64,000 bases of DNA from Abelmoschus esculentus (GCA_035048815.1 JAUCBN010000047.1:13296001-13360000), one strand, 5' to 3'; counted from the first letter of the stretch, positions 48,538 to 60,990 are shown. Numbers and translations: made by a program. The notes: generated from the sequence alone by a model not told the origin.

Positions 48538-50130
48538 ATGGTTGATCTCTTCATATGGCTGTTCTCTTTCTTCATTCTCATTGCCCTCCTCGTTATCCTC
48601 GTATTTCAGGTCAATACCCTTTTCTAATCTTTCTCCTTTTCTGGGTTTTGCTTTTGGTTTGGTGGGCAATGATTTTCTTCTGTGTTCATTAATCTGGGTT
48701 TATTGAATTTAGTTGTAAAAATGGTGTCTTGTTCGGGAATTTGGGGTTGAAGTTTTGATTTGAGTAGCTAGGTTATTAGGGCTTATAGTTATACATAAAT
48801 AGAAGAACTAATGAAGTTTGGGAACTGAATTCTGTGTGTTGGTCTGGTTGGTTGTACTGAGAACTGGAACTGGAAATTTAACTGTTTAATGGTTTTGCTG
48901 CAGCTCATATGCTTGGCTGATTTAGAATTCGATTACATCAATCCTTATGACTCTTCGTCTCGGATAAACAAAGCGGTCTTGCCGGAATTTATCCTCCAAG
49001 GATTCTTATGTTTGTTCTATCTACTAACCGGGCATTGGGTTATGTCACTGTTATGTGCTCCATATTTATACTACAATGTGAGACTGTAAGTTTTTTTTCC
49101 CTCCCTCTTCTTGTTCTACATTTTATCATCGGCGTACTTTCGAGGAAAACTAGCTTTGGTTCACTTCCCTTATATATAGGTCTAGCAACCTTTGTTGAGT
49201 AGGATTGATCAAGTCCATTTAGTTCCGACTTTGAGAGCTTGTTTGATGATGTGAATGACGAGTTAGGGTCTTGCGTGTCTTAAGATTTACTTCTAATACG
49301 AAGACATTCATCAATGGATAGTTAAATAGCTTGGTGTAGGTAGCATTGGAACTTTCTTATATGCCTATATGTAGCGTGAAACTCGTTGCGGTTAATACAC
49401 ATATCGGGGAGTAGCTTATTGTTTTCTTTGTTTACCTCTTGAGTCTTGCCCTCTCTTAGGCCTTACTTTGAATCTTAACCGTTTGATTAACTAGTTTTCC
49501 ATCTTTCATACCAAGCAAGGCCTTAGTTTTTAAGGTTATGACATGAAGCACTAATTGTAAAGAAAATCGAGTTCATCTTATGAGTAATGAGTGTATATGC
49601 ATGTCCCATGGGCAATGTTTATCGATCGATGAAAACGATAGAACTTAGAGTGCTTAAGTTTTGCAAGTGGCAAACAATACTATCTCTCACTTCTGCCAAG
49701 TTAGATGGATTCGAGATTCGCATTTGGTTACCCTTCTTTTCTCACTAGCTATTGAAGATGGATTGCTAGTCTTCTCGGTCCCTTGCATATGATATAAAAC
49801 TAGCAGACTTTAATTCGTCGAGTAGTGTTGAAATCGTGTATCCTTTGGGTTGTTTTACTAACTTTCTCGTGTTATCAGTTACTCTCGTAAACAGCACCTG
49901 GTAGACGTTACAGAGATATTTAACTTGCTTCATTGGGAAAAGAAGCAACGCATTTGTAAACTCGTTTACGTCGTTGTTCTCATATTCTTTGCCGTATTCT
50001 GGTATTTTTTCCATCTCCATGCTCCCTGTAAACATGTTGCCTTTCATTTTTAGTAGCCTGCTAACATTGGATCTTCCAATGTGTGTTTGCCAGGATGATC
50101 TACACTGCGTTAAAAGATGTCGATGATTAA
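48538..50130 (+). CDS. Cornichon-family ER cargo receptor
   Basis: Small membrane protein of the early secretory pathway; the family (Erv14/cornichon) loads membrane cargo into COPII vesicles leaving the ER. Four exons: 48538-48609, 48904-49085, 49879-50001, 50094-50130; 137 residues, the usual size. It starts MVDLFIWLFSFF with a first hydrophobic segment, followed by the conserved block LICLADLEFDYINPYDSSSR and INKAVLPEFILQGFLCLFYL (second segment), then the LYYNVRLYSRKQHLVDVTEI stretch and a third segment (VYVVVLIFFAVFWMIYTAL), ending KDVDD. The acidic LADLEFDYINPYD motif is a family hallmark. Splice sites are all GT-AG with consistent phases. Confidence 0.95.
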
Positions 50131-50420
50131 CTGACGACGGGGACCGGACAGCTTCCTTTCTCAACTTGGTTCTGTTGTAACTGATAAGTTAGCTTACATT
50201 TCAAGGTTGTCTGATTGTGAGAATTTCTGGTTGGTTTTAGTTTTTCATATTCAATTTGTCTCTTGCTTCTGAATTTGTTGAAACAATGTGCTATTTATTT
50301 TGAAAACAGATGCTCACATTAAATAAATTTGCTTATAAATTGTGAAAAAGAAAATAAATTTATGATTTTTTTTATTTATTTTTTATTTAGCTAATAATAA
50401 TTATAATAGTATATGTTTTA

Positions 50421-50550
50421 GGAGATAATTTCAATCATTTGACATTAATAGCTCCATTAATTTACTACAATTATTGATGCTCGAATCCGTGAGTTCTAAA
50501 AATAATAATCATTCCGTTAACTACTTGAGTTAAAAGGTTCGTACTATTAA
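50421..50550 (-). mobile_element. tRNA-derived SINE-like repeat, copy 1
   Basis: Matches 57210-57345 over about 130 bp in the same orientation. Read on the minus strand it has an A-box-like CTCAAGTAGTTAACGG and, about 35 bp later, a B-box-like GGATTCGAGCATC. Two copies with pol III-like boxes suggest a SINE family. Limits approximate, no target duplication seen. Confidence 0.5.
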
Positions 50551-51149
50551 TTTATGAATTAAAAAATCAAAAAGGAAAATTTTTTTATGGAAAAATTTAA
50601 GAGACGCTCAACCTTCATTATCCGACAGAATAAAAAACAGCATAGTCGGAGGAAAAGGGGAGGCTTGGACGTATAATTATTATATTTTGTTTAATTATTT
50701 AATTTTTCTTTTATCATATATTAATTTGCATATTTTTAGTTTATTTTTATATACTGTTATATTTTGCGATTAAGAGATTTATTTAGTACGTGTATTATAT
50801 TTTGGATTTATAGTCAATTACAAGTGGTAAAAACAAAAACTTTCGATGATTGTCTTGTAGAGTTTAATATTAAAATTTAAGGGTTTAGAATAATATGATT
50901 AAAGATTTAAATTTTAACCTATAAACTTTAATGAGTGATTTCTAATATAATTACTTAAAAGTTAATTTTGTTCCTCTTAAATTAGAGTTAAACTACATCT
51001 AATACCGTTAAAATTTATATTTAGTATTAATTATACTACTAGCATATGCATTAACCAAAAAGTTTACTATTAGTAATTGTGTACAGTTACGTACATGCAT
51101 ATAGAGATATATATGAAAAAATATGTATATGATTAAATTTGTATAAAAA

Positions 51150-51260
51150 CTTAAAAACTTGACTCGATTCGATCTAACTCAAATTTCATAACTTAACTTG
51201 ACTCGATCCGAATAACTTAAAATTTTTAAACTTAACTCGACTCGATCCGATTGAACACTG
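51150..51260. repeat. Short imperfect tandem repeat (ACTCGATYCGA units)
   Basis: Three or so imperfect copies of a unit of about 40 bp containing TTGACTCGATTCGAT or CTCGACTCGATCCGA and then TAACT. It lies about 300 bp upstream of the SMO1 start codon, so it may fall in its promoter region. Confidence 0.5.
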
Positions 51261-51541
51261 AATCAATTATATTATGAATTGAAAACCATATGTACTTAAA
51301 TACTAATTATGCCAATCAAACTAGAATTTCTAAAATAAAATAAAACTGCATCTGCATATTTTGATCACGTCCGCATGCAGACAAACAGAAAATGGCGATC
51401 TAACAACTCCATGATACAGAGTATTATATTTACTACAAACCAACATTGCAGTCTGAAAATTTTCATTTAAAAATTCCCCACACCTTCTGATCACAGTATC
51501 ACCGCTCATTGCCGCCGATACCGACGAGGACAACACCAAAG

Positions 51542-53456
51542 ATGTTACCGTTCAAGACCATCGAGGAGGCTACCACATTCCTAGGACGGAACTTGACGGC
51601 CGCAGAGACATTCTGGTTTAATTACTCCTCTCGAAAATCGGATTACTATCTTTACTGCCACAACATTCTGTTTCTATTCATCATATTCACTTTTGTGCCT
51701 TTGCCGTTTGTTTTGGTTGAGATGATGAGATCTCTGGGATTCGACAAGTACAAGATTCAACCCAAAGTTTCAACGTCGTTGTCTGAAATGATCAGGTGTT
51801 ATAAAGATGTTATGCGGATGTTTGTTCTTCTAGTGGGTCCTTTACAGCTCGCGTCTTATCCTTCAATCAAGGTGAAAGTTTGATTTTTTTTTTTGGAATG
51901 TGATTGATTGGATTTTGTTTTGCTAAATCATGTTATAGATTTATGTAAACCTGAATGTGTTTTGTTGATAGATGGTTGGGATTCGAACGGGTTTGCCATT
52001 GCCATCAAAATGGGAGATTGTAGTGCAGTTGACTGTATATTTCATGATAGAAGATTACACCAATTACTGGATTCACAGGTTCCTGCATGGGAAATGGGGG
52101 TATGAGAAAATTCACCGGGTTCACCATGAATACTCTGCTCCCATTGGGTTTGCTGCACCCTATGCGCATTGGCTTGAGGTTTTGATCCTGGGGATTCCAA
52201 CTTTTCTTGGACCAGCAATTGTTCCAGGGCATATGATCACATTTTGGTTGTGGATAGCTTTAAGGCAAATCGAAGCTATCGAGACACACAGCGGGTATGC
52301 AGGCTATACTCACTGCCCTTTGTTGCTTTGTTCTTATGAGTTTTGAATTTAGGACTTAAAAGACTTTTGTAGTATGGTTAATCTAATGGCAATCAAGTCG
52401 AGTTCGTTGGTATTGGAAGCTTTCTGCCCAAGATTCGTTAATCTCTTACGACTTAGCGATGGAGTGATAGTCCTTGAATGGTTAGTCGTAACTCGGAAGG
52501 CAAACACAGCATTATGTGTCAACTTCCTACTTTGAATTTGAAGTGGTAGCTTTTGTATTTATGGCTTAATGCAGCAGTTTGTTTGGTGATATTTAACAAA
52601 GCTAGTAAGTACTTTCCGATGCATAAGCCGCTCTGTTCATAGTGTTCGTTTTATAATGCAGATATGACTTCCCCTGGACTCCCACAAAATATATCCCATT
52701 CTATGGTGGTGCAGATTACCATGATTACCATCACTATGTTGGACAACAGAGCCAGAGCAACTTTGCTTCAGTGTTTACTTATTGTGATTATATCTATGGC
52801 ACTGACAAGGTAATCTAACAACCTGTGATTACTCTTTCTTGTTCTTTTTCTCAATTTAAATTTGATTTAACACTAACAGCTTCTAATTTTGTATGGTTAG
52901 GGCTATCGTTATCATAAGAAGGTGCTAAGGAAGGTAAGCTGCTGCACTTCTTTTGCTTTGTATACTTTATTCCTTGGCATATCATCTTTCATTTCACGCC
53001 CTCGGTATAGTGAACGGAAAATCGGGATTGTCTATACATTAAAATAGAATGTGAGCGGATCGGTTGGTCTAAACCGTGTTATTTCCTACTTGCCTTTTGA
53101 CTTACTAAAATTTTCCTTGGTGGAGAAGTGTGGCAATATGTTGTTATTGAAAACGCATCGGATGTTACTTACAGCAGACATTGGTACTTAAAAACTAGAT
53201 TGAGAAACAAATTTCCTCAATTCAATGATTTATGAATGACATGGCCTTGCATTCTGTTCATTAGTTATTGTATGATTCACCATGTAATGACATGGTTTTT
53301 ACATATCATGTCTTCCTGCTTGAGACATGTTTGTTTTCTTATGTGAATAACTCATTTTCCTGGTGCATGTTTCAGTTGAAAGAGGAATCAAGAATCGATG
53401 GTGCTTCAAATGGAGGCTCATTCTATGCTCCTACTCAAGATCTCAAATCAGAGTAG
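51542..53456 (+). CDS. SMO1: Sterol 4-alpha-methyl oxidase, SMO1 type
   Basis: ER membrane di-iron oxygenase that oxidises the first C-4 methyl group of 4,4-dimethyl sterol precursors (24-methylenecycloartanol in plants), working with a C-4 decarboxylating dehydrogenase and ketoreductase in sterol synthesis. Five exons: 51542-51871, 51972-52294, 52662-52809, 52901-52933, 53376-53456; 304 residues. Start MLPFKTIEEATTFLGRNLTAAE; a TTG-started extension to 51509 is not used. The three histidine boxes are intact: HRFLH, HRVHH and HDYHH. Hydrophobic segments lie at about residues 37-60 and 92-110 and after the second box. MLPF...GRNLT and the full length match SMO1 and not the shorter SMO2. The tail is hydrophilic and not a classic KKXX retrieval signal. 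Confidence 0.94.
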
Positions 53457-53459
53457 CAG

Positions 53460-54187
53460 TGTCAATAAAGCCATTCCCTCATGGAAATCTGATTTCAAGT
53501 TGACATTATTGTTAGTACGAGAAATCAAATTTCTTAAGGGATTCATAAGAAGATTAGCTTGGCCTTTTTCTTTATCTCGTCTTCTGTAGCTCGAGGGAGA
53601 TATCAGCTCTTGTCGGTTAGACTTAATTTCTGTCCTGTGTTTGCAAACTTTTTGTTTAAGAGACTATGTATGAATCAGAACCAGCAGTGTCCTACACATA
53701 AGTTTAATGGTGAAGTATGGAATCTGCATGTGTTAATATCTTGAATCCGTGAATTATGCATGTTATTTCTTCAGGTTGAAATGGAAGTTGGTGTCCACAA
53801 ACAAATTCGCAAAAAAACTCAAAAACTTGGTTGATAGTGGTAGAGGGTGATCTTATTTCCCGCTTTGGTTCTGGCAAACTCTCATCGCTTGTGTTCAGGG
53901 ATGGAATTATATAGGAAGTGGGAGGGGCGTTGCCCTCGGTCCCCAAGCACTGGATAATAATAAATTTATCTCGATTTTCAAATATTTATGTTCTGCCTTG
54001 TCTCTGTTCGTGTTGTATTTTGTTTATTTGTCCTTGACTAATCAGTGAGGCTTTTGGGAATTGTTCCCTTTCTGCAATGATCCCATAATTACTAATTTAT
54101 GAACCTCAGAACATGTGTTTTGAGCTTAAAATGCAGTAAAACTAAGTAATATGACATAATTATTAATACGTGCCAAAAAATCATCAA
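53460..54187. other. Intergenic / SMO1 3' region
   Basis: The first part is probably the SMO1 3' untranslated region. No open frame with support and no clear repeat were found before the tRNA remnant. Confidence 0.4.
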
Positions 54188-54262
54188 GCCCGTCTAGCTC
54201 AGTCGGTAGAGCGCAAGGCTCTTAACCTTGTTGTCCCCAAGACGCTCAGAGCTCGATGCCTC
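54188..54262 (+). pseudogene. Truncated tRNA-Lys(CTT) gene
   Basis: The 5' half is a normal plant tRNA-Lys: acceptor strand GCCCGTC, D arm with A box TAGCTCAGTCGGTAGAGCG, and anticodon stem CAAGG/CCTTG (54214-54218 and 54226-54230) with loop CTCTTAA and anticodon CTT at 54221-54223. After 54230 the expected T arm and 3' acceptor strand are absent; the sequence continues TTGTCCCCAAGACGCTC. A weak B-box-like AGCTCGATGCC occurs at about 54250-54260. The alternative is the head of a tRNA-Lys-derived SINE. It cannot fold into a full tRNA. Confidence 0.75.
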
Positions 54263-54708
54263 GACCGGATTAAGACTGCATTTCTGTGTCATGGGACAAA
54301 CCCAGGTTGCAGGCTCAAAGTCAGAAGAAAAGAACAAAAACATGTCCAAACCAGGGAATAATCAAAACTCAGGCTCTACTCTCTTTTGCTATGCATCACA
54401 AGAGACAATCTTGTTCAAGGGAAGAAGGGAATTTGGCTACAAATTGTTCATATACTGATATAATACACCAGCAAACAATGGAAGATCCAAAAATCATTCA
54501 CAAGATAAGCATCCAACCAATCGACATGTCACATACTTTTCTTTCTATGCCTTTCATTCCCTCTTAAGACAAGTTTATACACATGTCCACGTAGGCAGCA
54601 AGTGACATTAAAATAATTGAAAAACACATAAAATATAGAACAAAGAAAATGCCAACATATAAACTAGCACTAGAACATTACACAGTGCAATCTAGTTAAA
54701 TTTAAACA

Positions 54709-56271
54709 CTATGGGGGTAAGATTAAGCCCTTACTGTCCATATTGTTGGAGTACCTGCAAATAACTTTGCATTTGACTACATTGCCATACACATAGAACC
54801 CTGGTGTGACCATGATTCGAACCATACTTGGAACCAGTTTCCTGGTTCTGTCTCCATCCATGTCTTCCATGTAGACTGAATCAAACCTTACCTCTTTATC
54901 TACTCTGAATATTGGTAAACCAGGATGCACCGAGTTGGCCAATAGGTGCACCAGCCACACACTCTTGGATGCACCAAAAAAGGCTTGCAACAATGGTTCA
55001 GGCCAAGCTCTGTTCCATCCCAACATAGCCACAATTTCATTCATTTTCCTGTCACAAAACTTGCTGAACTCCTCACTGAAATGTCTCGTTCCCTTGTTTA
55101 GAACTTCCTCCCATGTCAAACCTTGTAAATCGCTGTACGAAGCGTAATTAGCTTCGCAGCGATCGATGGGGTTCAGTATTTGGTTCACTGCACTCTTTTG
55201 GAACCCGATTGATTCAAAGTCTTCAAAGAAAGCTTTGTTCAACAAAGCTTCGAGGTAAAGAATAAGGCCTTTGGGGTTCTTGGAGAGAGAAATGTTGGTA
55301 TCATAAGGTTGTAAAAGCACAGATATTCGCTCATAAACTTTGGTTCCTACGTGCCTTAATTGCATGGTGAGTGATCTACTCAACAGCCTGATGGAAGACC
55401 TGGATTCAGAGACAGAAACCAAGAATTGTTGAATCACTTTTTCATTAGCTCCAACAACCCCATCTTGATTCTTGGGTTGATGAAAATTATGGGGTTTTCC
55501 AATTCTGTAAGGAGAGTTGTTGCTGTTACATTCATCTAGACCAGACTTGAGATTGTGACAGTAGACTTCAAGCTTGTTAAGCTTCTTCTCAAGCTCAGCC
55601 ATGGAATGTTTTAGCCTTGACGCTTCCATCAATGCTTCATCTCTCTTTCTTGTAGCTTGAATAAGCTTGTGTGACATTTCCGCCGCCGCAATTTTCCACT
55701 GCTCCTCTCTAGTTGCAGACGCATCGGTTGCTTTTGGACTGTTCCTTGTAAGAGAATGGAAAATGGACTTGAAAATCCCATTTGGACTTGCCATGGAAAA
55801 ACTGTGCTTATTAACTCCATTGTTATCCAAAGGAACAACAGAGATCTTCTCCCTAGAGTTTGGCCTGCAATTGTTGCAGGAAACCGAACCATCCCCACCG
55901 CCGCCACTTCCACCTGATTCCCGACGTTTCCTGGCGTTGGGTTTTCCGATGATTTTGTCACGAAGGGGTGTCGAGAGATGCTTCGGCGTCAACCCTTTGT
56001 CTGTGTTTACACTTGGGGTACCATCTTCTTGTTCCTCCCTTACACATTCATGAATCTGTTGAACAAAGAAAAAACAAACAAAAGAAACGAACTTTTATCA
56101 TCAGACAAATCAAGGAAGCTTTTAAAATTATACCTCCTACAGAGAAAGAAACAAGTACTCATTTTTTCATTCTCGGGAAACAAACAGAATCTTAAAGGAA
56201 CTTACTGGAGTGAAAAGAGGGGATTGGTGAGGTGGAGTAGGAGGAAGATACTTGGAGGAAGGAGGAGCCAT
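54709..56271 (-). CDS. GIL1-like DUF641 coiled-coil protein
   Basis: Member of the DUF641 family that includes GRAVITROPIC IN THE LIGHT 1 and IRK-interacting proteins; At1g12330 is the likely counterpart from memory. The biochemical role is not established. Two exons: 56271-56206 (22 codons, MAPPSSKYLPPTPPHQSPLF) and 56055-54709; 470 residues. After a Ser/Gly/Lys-rich N-terminus comes a predicted coiled coil (EEQWKIAAAEMSHKLIQATR through ELEKKLNKLEVYCHNL, about residues 135-195). The C-terminal half holds the family region with SESRSSIRLLSRSLTMQLRH and the end block PGLPIFRVDKEVRFDSVYMED and PGFYVYGNVVKCKVICRY. No signal peptide or membrane segment, so probably cytosolic. Complete, with consistent phase at the single intron. 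Confidence 0.92.
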
Positions 56272-57209
56272 GTGTTTTGTTCGGAGTTATGTTATCTCAT
56301 AGTTTGGTCGTTTTAATCTGGGTTTTACTGACATATATGTATGACCATGAGAAACAAAGACACAATCCAAAGACGTGGGGTAATAGGAATAAACTTAATT
56401 TATACCATAAAACTAATCTACCAAAACTAGATATACAAATGGATCTAAATTAATAAGGATAAAACTTTAAAATTTTAAAAATAATAAAAAATATAATTAT
56501 TTACTAAATTAATTAATTATTGATAATAAGTTAAATTTTATAGGTATTAAAATTGTTTAAATTTAATTTAATTTCTTGTTTTCTGTCGTTATCGTCCTAT
56601 GGTCTGTGAGTCATGTGTTTCGTTCCCATGCGCGGTCAAACGAAATGGACATGACATAGTTTTTGAGTTAGATTTTTGTGCCATCGGTTCTTGAGCCACG
56701 TCAGCACTACACTTTTGTTGTGAATGGGATAAATAAAGATTCAAAAATACGAAACCATATAAATTAAAACCAAAAGAAATTAATCTGATAAATAAAAGGA
56801 TATTTTATGAAATTAATCTGATAAATAAAAGGATATTTTATGAAATTAACTGCACATTCAATTAATGGTTTAAATTTAAAAAAAGTATTTAATTCTGTTT
56901 AAAATTAATTGATTAATTAAATTATTAAAATTTTAATACAATTAAGATTTAAGGATATTTTTATTCATAAATTTATTCTAAATAATTAATTTAGTTTTTC
57001 TGAAAAAATATACTCAATTTAACTTTTTTTAACTTGTAAATTGTATTAATTTATACTTAGGCTAAAATTAATCGTTAATATGTTGATGTGATAATTTATA
57101 TGTAAATAACGACGTAAAAAAAAACGGATTATTTTATCCTTCGAGTGTTGATTTTAATATCAATGTAATGTAAATCTTGTGTTACATCGAGTGATTACAA
57201 GTAGTATCT

Positions 57210-57345
57210 GTTCTAGAATATAATCTCCACCATTTGACATTTGATCGTTCAATCACTCTATTGATATCGCTGGTGCTTGAACCCGTAACTTCTAAGAACA
57301 TCAACCGTTCCTTTAACTACTTGGGTTAGAGGGTTCGTGCTAACC
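57210..57345 (-). mobile_element. tRNA-derived SINE-like repeat, copy 2
   Basis: Matches 50421-50550. On the minus strand an A-box-like TAACCCAAGTAGTTAAAGG (about 57310-57328) is followed by a B-box-like GGGTTCAAGCACC (57272-57284), in the order and spacing of a tRNA-related pol III promoter. This copy keeps the B box better than copy 1. Confidence 0.55.
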
Positions 57346-58137
57346 AAGATTTTTTTTTTTTTAAAATTAACCAAGATTTTGTTTAACTTCAAATAATAGG
57401 GGCGTTCCAGTTCAGGCCGTAAAGGGAAAAACAAATGAAAATTAGAGTTTTATATTCAACCATATGTCAAAGGAGGGTCAATTTGGTTCAATTATAATAC
57501 TGGGTTTATTCTATATAGCAGACAGCAGTGGTACTTCTTGTCATGCTATTAGGTACCAACTGATTAGTTAGTTGATATCTTCGACATCTTGGACACTTTA
57601 AATAACATGACCGATTCATAATATTGTTTATAACAGGATATAAATACTTAAAAATAAAGATAAATTTATAAATAAATTATTTTTTAAATTAAATAAAAAA
57701 CAAAAATAAAAAATTGGAATGGGAGTGAGAGGCGATTGCCTCTCCCAGTCCCAAATAATTTTATCTTAATTCACGGTATTGAATGATGTGTTAATTATAA
57801 AGTACGGAATTTATATCCTATATAAAAAAATTTCTTATAAAATTAATATAGGCCTAGATTCATGTACTAAAATATAATTTAGACACCTAGATTATCTGCT
57901 TTTAGTTACAAGTGACCTCTCAACTAAGCTATCTAGCTTCTTCTAACAATATTCTAACTGCCCATCACCCATAACCGACATCACCCAAACTAATATAAGA
58001 CAAATAGGAATGTAATGTAATATAATCTTCCCTAATTTATGTGAAAAAGAGACTAAAATCAGTATTTGATTGACCCATATGGTCTGCCATCAACCTCAAA
58101 AACCTAATTTATTACCATCTTTGTAAGCAGGTAGTGG

Positions 58138-58440
58138 CATTTAAGACCCTCTTAAATTCCCCCATCTCCCCCATGGCACGGCCTCAACTACTACCACCAA
58201 TAACTCATCCCACCCACCACCCACCGGGTCTCCCCATGCAGCTGAGCAGCCTCATCCCAACATGTGAGGCTAGTAAATGAGACGATGGGGCTAAGAGATA
58301 GAGGTGGTCCCTTGGGTGTCAGCAAAGTTTGAAGCGCTGACTTGGGTTGATGCAGACTCTGTTTCTTGTCTTTTTGTGTGGGATCACGTGTGTAGGTCTC
58401 CATGATTGTCTTTCCTCTGCCTGGTGCTCAGCTCTAAAGC
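58138..58440. other. GC-richer island of unknown nature
   Basis: About 300 bp clearly richer in G and C than the surrounding DNA, with CACGTG at about 58386. A 70-codon open frame exists on the minus strand (58403-58191) but resembles nothing I know. It could be a regulatory segment or a gene relic. Confidence 0.25.
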
Positions 58441-59165
58441 TGTATTCGTCTGCCTTTTTGGACGGATTGGCTGGTTTTATGGCCTGCCATTAATGGTTTA
58501 CTGGAGCCTGGAGCCTGGAGGTGAAAATGAAGTATCTTAAATCACTGGGGAAGATTTGTCAGTGTTTTTACATTGGTTAAGTGCTTTAGCACTTTCAAAT
58601 TGAATGCCGATTTGGTGATATCAACGTCAAAGACGGCACCTTTCATACATTCTGGATGAAGAAAATTTGGACTGTTATTAAGTCTCTTAATTTCTTTGAA
58701 AGATCTGCGTGGGAAAGAAAAAGAGTGCACGATAGAGATGAATATTCGATTAAATCGAGTCAATAATTTATTTTGAATTAATCGAGTTTAAAATTTTATT
58801 TTGTGATTCAAATTTTATTTAAATTTTTTTCGATTGAAGTTATGATTTTATAAAATTTTAGTGTAATTATTTAAATATTATAATACAAGGTACAAATTAA
58901 TATTATTATATTATGTAAATGACATTTTCTATATCCATTTTATTTTAATGACTTAAAGAGTTTTATACTAATCCATTATCATTGGATGAATAAAATGAAT
59001 AAATGAGATTAACGATAGAAAATATAAAGATTTTTTTTTTTATATTGAATCGATTCTAATCGAAAAATTTATTTATTTATTCTAATTAAATCAAGTTTTG
59101 CACACCTCTTTTAAAAGTTTCCTAAAATTTAAGGTGTGGGGTTAGCATTAATCATGTTAGCTACG

Positions 59166-59421
59166 AGAGAAATTATATCATAGGTCATCCCGTCATATTA
59201 TTCATAAGAATAACCAATCAAATATATTCATTTAATTAATTTTTATATATTATATTTTTATTGAATCTTCATTGATATTTACTATAAATTAAATTTAAAA
59301 TAATTTTTATCAAGTAGATATTCATTTAATAAAAAATATATAAAAAATTAATTAAATAAATAATTTTATTGATTGATCCATAAATAACGTAATAAAAATA
59401 ACCCATAATATAATTTTTTTC
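59166..59421. repeat. Foldback MITE-like element, about 255 bp
   Basis: The left arm starts GAAATTATATCATAGG and the right arm reversed starts AAATTATATTATGGG; the arms remain alignable for about 120 bp (blocks AATCAA...TTTAATTAATTTTTATATA in both). The terminal motif is shared with the outer sequence at 33978-34460. No coding capacity. Confidence 0.6.
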
Positions 59422-60647
59422 GCATCCACCCAACATTAATAATAGTTAATCAACATAAAATTAAGTTTTATGGTATGTAAAAGGAATATTCATTAGTGTA
59501 GGAGAAATTATTTCCCTGAAATAGATGGTCTATATTATACACCAGTTTGATTGGAATAACAAATTCAATTCACATTTCAATCCCCCACACACCTAAAAAT
59601 AATATAGCATTCACATCTAATATGATAATTTCTTGTTATACTTTGGTTAAAATTTAAAAAATTGTAGATATTAATATCTAATTATTATTTTTATCCATTG
59701 AATTGAGTTTGATCGTTAAGATACATTTGGCCGTAAGAAAAAATACTAAACATGCTTAAACATGTAATATCTTTTGATTTATAGGTGAAGAAGTATCGAG
59801 TAATACGTATTAGTCGAAGATTCCCGAGTCATCTATCGGACTTTGATTCGAGACTAAATAGTTAAGCAAACAAGGTCTTTTGATGTATTGGGATAAATTG
59901 TGTCATGGTGGATGAGACTTGGGCTTAATTTAGCTTGTTGGTCTTTGGGTCGTTTCAAGTGACAAAGGAAGTAAATGGAAGGACCTTAAGGGCAATTTCT
60001 CCATTTAGTTTCATTGAGTGTCCTCTAATTCTTACATTAACTAGATGTGGGGGAGGAGAATGACTGCATAACTAGAAAAGAAGATATATTTCATACCCTT
60101 AGACTTGTTAATTGCTGGTTTTCCTTGCTTTACCACTCCATCTCAAAACTTGTCCTCATCTGTTGTATTCATTCAACATGTAATCTAGGGAGTTATGTGG
60201 ATGTCAAATAATATCAGTCAAATATACATGCTATATGAATAGGGTGTAAAAATTTAACTTGTTATAAAATTTGATTAAAACCGATAATTTTTTATTAATG
60301 TAATATTAATTTAATTCAAAATTAACTGGTTCGATCTAATACTTGTATTAAAATCACCATAAGTTCAACTAAAATAAAATTATAGAATTAAACCTGATTT
60401 GACCTGAATTTAAATAAAATATAATAAATTCAAAATAATTTAAACTAAATAACCCGTTTATCGCGACTAATTATCTCTAATGCCAAACTTCAATACTGTC
60501 GATTCATGTTCCGGCCCCTTCGGCCAAAATATCCCAGCTCATGATTAGGGTCTACATTTGCTTACACCGGGCAGTTCTTACATTCATGTCTGAGTGCAAA
60601 TCGTTTGTCTCCTTTTTATGTCTTCATTTATGTCCTTATTTTAAATT

Positions 60648-60765
60648 AGAGGGTTTAGGGTTTAAGATTTAAGGTTCTAAGTTAGGGGTTTTGGTTAAGG
60701 TTTGAGAATTAAGGGTAGGGTGTATTTTTTAGGTTGTAGGGTTTAGGATTTAAGATATAAAAAAT
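60648..60765 (+). repeat. Degenerate interstitial telomere-like repeat
   Basis: About 120 bp rich in GGGTTTAGGGTTTA-type units (plant telomere repeat TTTAGGG) with many substitutions. Only the first units are exact. Short internal stretches of this kind are common in plant genomes, including as telo-boxes. Confidence 0.5.
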
Positions 60766-60990
60766 AAAGGTTAGAGTTTAAAATTTATTTTTTTTAAAAT
60801 TTTTTCAAAAGAGGTATGAAAGGAGGCATGAAAAAGAGAGAGGATTTCTACCCGTCACGTTTGTGTTATTTTTTATATTATTATTTAGTTTCATAAGTTT
60901 TAGTTTTTTTTGCCATGGCAGAGTAGGAATTAGCCACCAGAATGAATGTTCATTTTGCACACTCAAGTGCTGACATTCAGGGATTGATTA

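Noticed and set aside
49766..50164. Minus-strand open frame of 132 codons
   Set aside because: It is antisense to cornichon exons 3 and 4, which have correct splice sites and a known protein on the plus strand.
51542..53456. Classifying the sterol oxidase as SMO2
   Set aside because: The N-terminus (GRNLT, SRKSDYYLYCHN) and length of about 300 residues fit SMO1; SMO2 proteins are about 260 residues with a different N-terminus.
55667..56053. Plus-strand open frame of 128 codons
   Set aside because: Antisense shadow of the GIL1-like exon 2.
58191..58403. Minus-strand open frame of 70 codons
   Set aside because: No signal peptide, no domain, no splice context and no similarity that I recognise; kept only as part of the GC-richer island.
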